Shown here: one piece after another, positions 1 to 4,981 of the stretch
How positions within the stretch are numbered: the first letter of the stretch is position 1
Layout: every line of letters begins with the position of its first letter
DNA from: Caldilineaceae bacterium
GTDB taxonomy: Bacteria; Chloroflexota; Anaerolineae; Caldilineales; Caldilineaceae
Assembly: GCA_026645635.1 (NCBI GenBank)
Contig: JAPKMV010000178.1
Coordinates: 1 to 6,950 of the forward strand
Length of the DNA: 6,950 bases
Direction: 5' to 3'
Position numbers and translations under genes: made by a program
Notes under the pieces: model-generated
Seen by the model: only the letters and a program-made list of their open reading frames with translations
Told to the model about the DNA's origin: nothing
Databases searched by the model: none

Positions 1-807
1 CTCTTCGCAGCGCAGCCCTTGCCTGTGCAGCAGTTCGCAGGTGGGCGCCAGGATGTGATCCAGCGTGCGCTGCGCGGTGGCTATCCAGAGGCCATCCTGC
101 GGACCAGCGCCACGCGGCGCAGCGACTGGTACAATGCCTATGTCACAACCATCTTGCAGCGCGACGTGCACGAACTCGCGGCGATTCAGGGCTTGAGCGA
201 GCTGCCGCTGCTGTTGTCGCTCCTGGCTGCGCGCGCCACGGCGACCCTCAACACCGCCGACCTGGCGCGGTCAGCACGCATACCTGTGACGACGCTCAAC
301 CGCTACCTGACCTTGTTGCAGGCAACATTTCTTCTCCAACTGATCCCTGCCTGGTCGAGCAACCTCAGCAGCCGGCTGGTCAAATCGCCCAAACTCCTGC
401 TGAATGACAGCGGCATCCTGGCGACCCTTACTGGCATGAGTGAGGCACAACTGGAGACATCACCGACTGCGGCCGGCATGTTGATCGAGAACTTCGTCGG
501 GATGGAGCTGATGAAGCTCGCCAGTTGGAGCCAGACGCGCCCCCAGCTTTACTATTTTCGCACCCACGACGGGAAAGAGGTCGACTTCTTGCTGCAGGAT
601 CGCACCGGTGCGGTGGTCGGCATCGAGGTCAAGGCGGCGAGTAGTGTCCAGGAGGCCGATTTCCGTGGGCTGCACGCGCTGCGCGATCTGCTGGGGGATC
701 GGTTCAAACGGGGCATTGTCTTCTACACGGGCGAGACACTGGCCCCGTTCGGCCCGCAGCTCCATGCTGCGCCGATTGCGGCACTGTGGGCCGGTGACGC
801 AGATTAA
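1..807 (+). CDS. AAA-family ATPase with C-terminal DUF4143 domain (3' part only)
   Basis: The reading frame is open from base 1 and ends with TAA at 805-807, giving 268 visible residues; the true start lies left of the window. These residues match the C-terminal half of the AAA_14/DUF4143 ATPases. They include the GGYPEA motif near residues 26-31, an RDV motif near 54-56, a winged-helix-like middle part (LARSARIP...TLNRYL), the LLLNDSGILA strand, and LIENFV near 161-166. The end has a nuclease-like PD-(D/E)xK arrangement: EVDFLL with Asp near 195, then GIEVKAA with Glu209 and Lys211. In this family an N-terminal P-loop ATPase of about 200 residues precedes this part, so the whole protein should be about 400-450 residues. 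The biochemical role of the family is not established; it is common in accessory regions and multicopy in many genomes. The gene runs toward the DUF2442-XRE gene, with an 81-base gap. Confidence 0.88.
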   Translation, partial: LFAAQPLPVQQFAGGRQDVIQRALRGGYPEAILRTSATRRSDWYNAYVTTILQRDVHELAAIQGLSELPLLLSLLAARATATLNTADLARSARIPVTTLNRYLTLLQATFLLQLIPAWSSNLSSRLVKSPKLLLNDSGILATLTGMSEAQLETSPTAAGMLIENFVGMELMKLASWSQTRPQLYYFRTHDGKEVDFLLQDRTGAVVGIEVKAASSVQEADFRGLHALRDLLGDRFKRGIVFYTGETLAPFGPQLHAAPIAALWAGDAD

Positions 808-888
808 CGAAGGCTGGTGTCAGATCTGCCGATCTACGGCTGGTGGTTGTATCGTGGCGAACCGCCCTGGTCGCAGAGGTGCTTGAGT

Positions 889-1383
889 TCAGCGGCCAGG
901 CGCCAACTGCACGTCCGCCAGGTCGCGCAAGTTGCAGCCCATCGCCGCCAGGATCCGGCTCAGCGTCTGGAAAGCAACGTCGTGGTGGCCATGTTCGATG
1001 CGCGAAAGACTCTGCGGTGTGATCTGCGCACGGCTGGCGACTTCTCTGCCGGTCAAGTTGCGCATCATCCGCAATCTCCTGATACAGGCGCCAATCCTCC
1101 GGTCTTCTTCCTCGGCAAGGTTCGCCCAGTGATCCTCAAAGCTGGTGTCAGCCATCCGGCGAATCGTGGTCCAGGGGATTTCAACAGCGCCCGCAGCAGT
1201 ATGGACAACTACCTCATAATCGGAATGGGTCACATCAAGTGGTTCGACTTGTCCACCCAACAGTTCCGCAACCGGAACCGTAACCCGTGAGTTGTCGGCA
1301 AACACAACTTCAAGCACCTGATTCTGCACATGCGCCGTGTCGATCTGTTGGTATTCAGGGTTATCCCATCGCTCTACACTCAC
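889..1383 (-). CDS. DUF2442 domain fused to XRE-family helix-turn-helix; putative antitoxin/autorepressor
   Basis: The protein has 164 residues. Residues about 15-78 look like DUF2442: alternating strands (VLEVVFADNSRVTVPVAELL, then EVVVHTAAGAVEIPW) ending in the W-x-x-IRR segment typical of that family. Residues about 97-157 are a classical XRE/lambda-repressor HTH (IRRLRMMRNLTGREVASRA, then QSLSRIEHGH and LSRILAAMG), so DNA binding is very likely. The same order of domains is known from Nitrosomonas europaea NE0471, a structurally solved putative DNA-binding protein of about the same size. The start is GTG at 1383-1381. It overlaps the TGA of the upstream DUF4160 gene as GTGA, which implies translational coupling; a GGAG (1395-1398) lies about 11 bases upstream. 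The gene order (small partner first, HTH protein second, shared promoter) fits an antitoxin that represses its own operon. That role is inferred, not shown by the sequence. Confidence 0.88.
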   Translation of the reverse strand: MSVERWDNPEYQQIDTAHVQNQVLEVVFADNSRVTVPVAELLGGQVEPLDVTHSDYEVVVHTAAGAVEIPWTTIRRMADTSFEDHWANLAEEEDRRIGACIRRLRMMRNLTGREVASRAQITPQSLSRIEHGHHDVAFQTLSRILAAMGCNLRDLADVQLAPGR

Positions 1384-1619
1384 AGTATTGATTGCTCCGG
1401 GTTGATTTCGTTCCAGACTGCGCAGATTCGGTCGATTTTTACGATCATTGCCCTGCGCAGCACTCTGGGCAATTCGGCGCCCGCAATGCGATTCAGTGCA
1501 GGCAAGGTGACAACGCTCTCAAACCCCGACCACCGCACATGACAATGCGGCAAATGGTGGCGATTGCCAATCTCGCGGTACACGTATACGGCGAACCAAC
1601 CACCATCGAGGGCTTTCAT
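1380..1619 (-). CDS. small DUF4160-like protein; putative toxin partner of the DUF2442-XRE protein
   Basis: This is a 79-residue protein from ATG at 1619-1617. It matches the DUF4160 pattern: an aromatic N-terminal strand (GGWFAVYVYRE), a histidine-rich core (HHLPHCHVRW, residues 21-30), a short strand ending with GAELPRVLRRA, and a C-terminal helix with IDRICAVWNEINPEQSI. DUF4160 proteins are small and often encoded beside DUF2442 proteins; the pair is usually predicted as a type II toxin-antitoxin system, with little experimental work I can name. The frame also opens at TTG 1670, but that codon lies upstream of a near-consensus promoter whose start point falls at the ATG, so the ATG is preferred. 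There is no SD site because there is essentially no leader. The stop overlaps the next gene by four bases. The cassette is visibly more AT-rich than its neighbours, consistent with acquisition by transfer. Confidence 0.8.
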   Translation of the reverse strand: MKALDGGWFAVYVYREIGNRHHLPHCHVRWSGFESVVTLPALNRIAGAELPRVLRRAMIVKIDRICAVWNEINPEQSIL

Positions 1620-1641
1620 ACGCAGAATTATAAACGTATAC
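1582..1641. promoter_or_regulatory. candidate operator pair: two ACGTATAC boxes, 52 bp apart
   Basis: ACGTATAC occurs at 1582-1589 and again at 1634-1641. Each contains the palindrome GTATAC, and the first extends to the 8-bp palindrome CGTATACG (1583-1590). The second copy lies in the spacer between the -35 and -10 boxes of the cassette promoter. The first lies about 30 bp inside the DUF4160 gene. The 52-bp spacing is close to five helical turns, so proteins bound at both would face the same side. The XRE protein encoded two genes downstream is the obvious candidate binder. This is an inference from position and symmetry only. Confidence 0.35.
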
Positions 1642-1654
1642 AGCAATGCGTCAA
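1627..1654 (-). promoter_or_regulatory. sigma-70-type promoter of the DUF4160/DUF2442-XRE cassette; predicted leaderless transcript
   Basis: Read on the minus strand, TTGACG (1654-1649) and a perfect TATAAT (1632-1627) are separated by 16 bp. Placing the last base of the -10 box at -7 puts the transcription start at 1620 or 1619, and the ATG of the DUF4160 gene begins at 1619. The message would therefore start at, or one base before, its start codon. The promoter lies in the 54 bp between the stop of the HEAT-like gene and this ATG, so the cassette is independently transcribed. Eleven of twelve hexamer bases match the consensus. Confidence 0.75.
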
Positions 1655-1661
1655 CCCTCCG

Positions 1662-1700
1662 CATCGCCAATCTCTAATCTCTCAATCGCCCAATCTCCCC
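1662..1700. repeat. imperfect 7-8-bp tandem repeat at the 3' end of the HEAT-like gene
   Basis: On the plus strand AATC recurs at 1669, 1676, 1684 and 1692, preceded by CATC at 1662, so the steps are 7, 7, 8 and 8 bp. Intervening bases are mostly CT or CC. The array covers the stop codon of the HEAT-like gene (TAG, minus strand 1676-1674), so the last residues of that protein (GEIGRLRD) are written in repeat DNA. The pattern looks like a degenerate short tandem repeat. Confidence 0.5.
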
Positions 1701-2573
1701 TTCCCCAAAGATCCCAAGCGCCTCGCGCAGCACCGCCAGACGATGCCGTTCCTGCTCGCGCCGCGCCTGCTTCTGCACCAATTCGACCAGCGCGGGATGG
1801 TGGGTGGTGAGCAGGCCGATGGCCAGATAGCGCAGGATGTCCAGGTCGCGCTCGCGGGCCAGGGCGCGCGCCAACACGGGGAGTTCCTGCGGGCCGGCCT
1901 GGTGCTGGATCAACAGATCCCACAGGCCGATCTTGACCGCCGCGTTCGCATCGGCGGCGAATCGCTCGACCAGCGGTGGCACAAGCGCCACGGGAAGATT
2001 CGTCAAGCTGCGCAGGCATTCCGACACCAGTTCCGGCAGTTTGCCAGTGGCATTGCCCACTGCGTACTGGTAGAGCGGCACGGTCTCGTCCAGACTGGCC
2101 AGCACGCGGATTGCCGTCAGCCCCGGCTCGCCGGACATCTTTTCGTTGAATTCGTCGCCCAGCAGCCGCGCCGCTAAAAAGCGGGCGATGCGGTCGTCCA
2201 GATCGGCGACGATGAGCAGGCCACCCGCGCGCAGCAGCCCGCCCTCTTCTCTGAACTCCGGCGGCAAGAACTCGTAGGTCAGCACGGTCTGCGTCGCCAG
2301 GGCCAGGTCGTCCGGGTGGGCGATGGGGCGCAGCGCGGCCAAGACCGCCGCGCGCATATAGGCACCGGCATCACGCTTCGGGCCGTCGCCCATGAACCAC
2401 GCATAGTGTTCGAGCAAGACTGGGCGCGCTGCCAGCGCCGGGTTGCTGGCCAGCACGCGCAGCGCCATTTGCTGGACGTTGCGCGGCTGCTTGCGGTTCA
2501 CCAGGCTGGTGGCATAGGCCGCCTGGGCGTCAGGATCATTGGCGAGTGATTGGAGTTGTTGGAGTTCGGACAT
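1674..2573 (-). CDS. alpha-helical HEAT/ARM-like repeat protein, function unknown
   Basis: This 299-residue soluble protein has no signal peptide or membrane segment. It is a run of amphipathic helices about 15-20 residues long, separated by short loops with Pro, Asp or Asn, as in HEAT/ARM solenoids. Examples are NVQQMALRVLASNPALAARPVLL (32-54), GLTAIRVLASLDETVPLYQYAV (151-172), LVSECLRSLTNLPVALVPPLVERFA (182-206), AAVKIGLWDLLIQHQ (211-225) and LPVLARALARERDLDILRYLAIGLL (231-255). Such proteins usually act as binding scaffolds; no catalytic motif is visible. I do not recognise a named family. The frame stays open to 2870, but upstream of 2573 it runs through the heptad repeat and into the membrane-protein gene, so the ATG of MSELQQLQSL is the likely start. 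No SD precedes it. The membrane-protein gene ends 74 bp upstream in the same direction, so the two may be co-transcribed. Confidence 0.72.
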   Translation of the reverse strand: MSELQQLQSLANDPDAQAAYATSLVNRKQPRNVQQMALRVLASNPALAARPVLLEHYAWFMGDGPKRDAGAYMRAAVLAALRPIAHPDDLALATQTVLTYEFLPPEFREEGGLLRAGGLLIVADLDDRIARFLAARLLGDEFNEKMSGEPGLTAIRVLASLDETVPLYQYAVGNATGKLPELVSECLRSLTNLPVALVPPLVERFAADANAAVKIGLWDLLIQHQAGPQELPVLARALARERDLDILRYLAIGLLTTHHPALVELVQKQARREQERHRLAVLREALGIFGEGEIGRLRD

Positions 2574-2615
2574 GGCTGAATTGTGAACCTTGAACTGTGA
2601 ATCGTGAATTGTGAA
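2574..2615. repeat. six-unit heptamer tandem repeat directly upstream of the HEAT-like start codon
   Basis: On the plus strand the units are GGCTGAA, TTGTGAA, CCTTGAA, CTGTGAA, TCGTGAA and TTGTGAA, with no gaps and a consensus near YYGTGAA. On the minus strand this reads as TTCAC-type heptads running straight into the ATG at 2573. The array occupies the place where an SD would be and provides none. Heptameric short tandem repeats are known from filamentous cyanobacteria and I recall similar ones in Chloroflexota intergenic DNA; here the periodicity is directly visible. Confidence 0.8.
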
Positions 2616-2647
2616 TTCGACTTCCGGGCGTTCTGAATCATGCGCGA

Positions 2648-3358
2648 TCAGGGCGATGGATGGCCAAGCTGGCGGCGGAAGTAGAGGCTCAGCGCCACCA
2701 TCGTCACCAACACCGCGCCGCCCATTGCCGGGTTCATCGTGACGAAGACAATCAACGTGTTCTGCACCAGATAGCCGACGCCGCCCAGCAGGCAGATCAG
2801 CCCGGTGGCTGCCAGCGCATAGCGGATGACGCGGGCCAGCCCCTTGCCGGCAAAAACCGGCGCAGCGCACAGCATCGCCAGGCCCAAAAAGAGCGTCCAG
2901 CCGAGCATGTTCAGTGCGGCGAAGGCGGAGTAAGGATTCGCTTGCACCACCTGCACCAGACCATCCGTCACGCCCGCGGCGATGCTGGCGCGCACCGCGG
3001 CGAGTTGGACGAAGTAGTGTGCGCCGGTGAGCACGGCGAAGCCCAGGCCAAAGAGCAGCGCCAGCCGGGCCAGGCCCTTCTGCGCCGGCGCAGCTAGATC
3101 ATAGATGCTGTTGAGCACCACCACGAAGAGCGGGCCGAAGAGCAGCATCGCCAGCCGCGCCAGGTCGGGCAGCCAGGTCGGATAGGCGCGGTCGAAGGCC
3201 AGGTACGCGGCGAGGTCGCTCCAGAGAAAGAGCGGGCGCACAAAGAGCAGCCCGATAAAGGCGAGGGTGAAGATCACGAAGGTGACGACGCAGCCCAGCG
3301 CCGCCCAGAAGCCGAGGCGCAGGCTGAGACGGTCAGCGATTGGTGAAGATGCAAGCAT
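2648..3358 (-). CDS. integral membrane protein with about six transmembrane helices, function unknown
   Basis: The 236-residue protein consists mainly of hydrophobic spans, at about residues 16-40, 66-86, 96-118, 145-169, 176-196 and 198-227. Loops are short. A longer polar stretch with WSDLAAYLAFDRAYP lies at 46-60 and a small basic tail (FRRQLGHPSP) at the end. No transporter signature, catalytic motif or family name could be recognised. The start is ATG at 3358-3356 (MLASSPIADR), chosen because GGAGG lies seven bases upstream; an in-frame TTG at 3388 lacks such support. It is divergent from mtnK, with a 235-bp region of dyads between them, and is followed 74 bp later by the HEAT-like gene on the same strand. 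That arrangement suggests a two-gene unit of membrane protein plus soluble scaffold. The count of helices is by eye. Confidence 0.75.
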   Translation of the reverse strand: MLASSPIADRLSLRLGFWAALGCVVTFVIFTLAFIGLLFVRPLFLWSDLAAYLAFDRAYPTWLPDLARLAMLLFGPLFVVVLNSIYDLAAPAQKGLARLALLFGLGFAVLTGAHYFVQLAAVRASIAAGVTDGLVQVVQANPYSAFAALNMLGWTLFLGLAMLCAAPVFAGKGLARVIRYALAATGLICLLGGVGYLVQNTLIVFVTMNPAMGGAVLVTMVALSLYFRRQLGHPSP

Positions 3359-3365
3359 ACAGCAG

Positions 3366-3370
3366 CCTCC
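3366..3370 (-). promoter_or_regulatory. ribosome binding site of the membrane-protein gene
   Basis: GGAGG on the minus strand ends seven bases before the ATG at 3358. It fixes the start of the membrane protein at MLASSPIADR rather than at the upstream in-frame TTG. Confidence 0.8.
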
Positions 3371-3379
3371 AGACGCACC

Positions 3380-3405
3380 TTGCTGCACCGCACGTGGCGC
3401 AGCAA
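3380..3405. repeat. 26-bp imperfect dyad upstream of the membrane-protein gene
   Basis: TTGCTGC (3380-3386) and GCAGCAA (3399-3405) are perfect 7-bp arms. The centre, containing CACGTG at 3391-3396, adds three more pairs, so 10 of 13 positions pair. It lies 22 bp upstream of the membrane-protein ATG and 10 bp upstream of its SD. It could be an operator or a hairpin in the 5' leader; no function can be assigned from sequence. Confidence 0.45.
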
Positions 3406-3423
3406 CATGATCTTAACACTGGC

Positions 3424-3497
3424 CCCAACATTCCGGGAATGGGCCAGGCGTTTCGCCGCCGCCGCAGCTATCCCCGGCCCATTCCCGGAATGCTGGG
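3424..3497. repeat. 22-bp inverted repeat with self-palindromic arms in the divergent intergenic region
   Basis: The left arm (3424-3445) and right arm (3476-3497) are reverse complements over 22 bp with one difference (A3428 opposite C3493). In RNA from the minus strand that pair becomes a G-U wobble, so the stem would be fully paired. The loop is 30 bases. Each arm also carries its own 13-bp palindrome: CATTCCGGGAATG at 3429-3441 and CATTCCCGGAATG at 3480-3492, with centres 51 bp apart. It can be read as two operator-like sites, one large hairpin, or a REP-like pair of repeats in opposite orientation. It lies between the divergent membrane-protein and mtnK genes, in the region where their promoters must be. 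Confidence 0.7.
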
Positions 3498-3578
3498 ACT
3501 GCGATCCCCTCCAGCGCGCATTTTGCGGCGCTTCGGTGTATCATGACATGTGCCAATTCAACCGAATCTCAACATGCC

Positions 3579-3585
3579 GGAGGAG
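3579..3585 (+). promoter_or_regulatory. ribosome binding site of mtnK
   Basis: GGAGGAG ends eight bases before the GTG at 3594. It decides the mtnK start: the upstream ATG at 3543 has no SD and would add 17 residues (TCANSTESQHAGG and so on) not expected in the kinase family. Confidence 0.8.
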
Positions 3586-3593
3586 TGATCACC

Positions 3594-4850
<1,257 letters not shown>

Positions 4851-4858
4851 GGAGTGTG

Positions 4859-4955
4859 GAATAGACCTCGGATTTGGCGGATGAGGCGGATTGACGCGGA
4901 TTTTTCTGTTCTATCCGCGCGAATCCGCTTAATCCGTCAAATCCGCGGTCTATTC
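4859..4955. terminator. long GCGGAT-repeat hairpin between convergent genes; likely bidirectional terminator
   Basis: Arms of 43 bases (4859-4901 and 4913-4955) are inverted copies with six mismatches, around an 11-base loop (4902-4912). Both arms end in GAATAGACC / GGTCTATTC. Within the left arm CGGAT repeats at 4869, 4878, 4887 and 4897, a 9-10-bp period; the right arm has the matching ATCCG repeats. It begins eight bases after the mtnK stop and ends 26 bases before the stop of the convergent secreted-protein gene, so it can terminate transcription from both sides. There is no long U tract after either arm, so the terminator role is inferred from position and stability. I recall similar ATCCGC-type intergenic repeats in other environmental genomes, so it may also be one copy of a dispersed family. 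Confidence 0.65.
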
Positions 4956-4981
4956 TTCCATCTCCTCTGCGCGAGAGCCTG

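Noticed and set aside
822..835. Small hairpin AGATC-TGCC-GATCT between the convergent ATPase and XRE genes
   Set aside because: The five-base stem and lack of a U tract make it too weak to call a terminator.
1620..1670. Upstream TTG start (1670) for the DUF4160 protein
   Set aside because: It lies upstream of the -35 box of the cassette promoter, so the predicted transcript would not contain it.
1392..2177. 261-residue plus-strand open frame opposite the DUF4160 and HEAT-like genes
   Set aside because: Its translation is rich in Gln, His and Arg with no recognisable domain, the usual look of antisense to GC-rich coding DNA; the minus-strand proteins read as real.
2574..2615. CRISPR-like array
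   Set aside because: The units are 7 bp and contiguous without spacers, and no cas gene is present.
2574..2870. N-terminal extension of the HEAT-like protein by 99 residues
   Set aside because: It would run through the heptad repeat and overlap the membrane-protein gene by more than 200 bases in another frame; its sequence is not helical-repeat-like.
3498..3593. SAM or other riboswitch in front of mtnK
   Set aside because: The leader is short and shows no recognisable conserved core; the nearby inverted repeat does not match a riboswitch fold I know.
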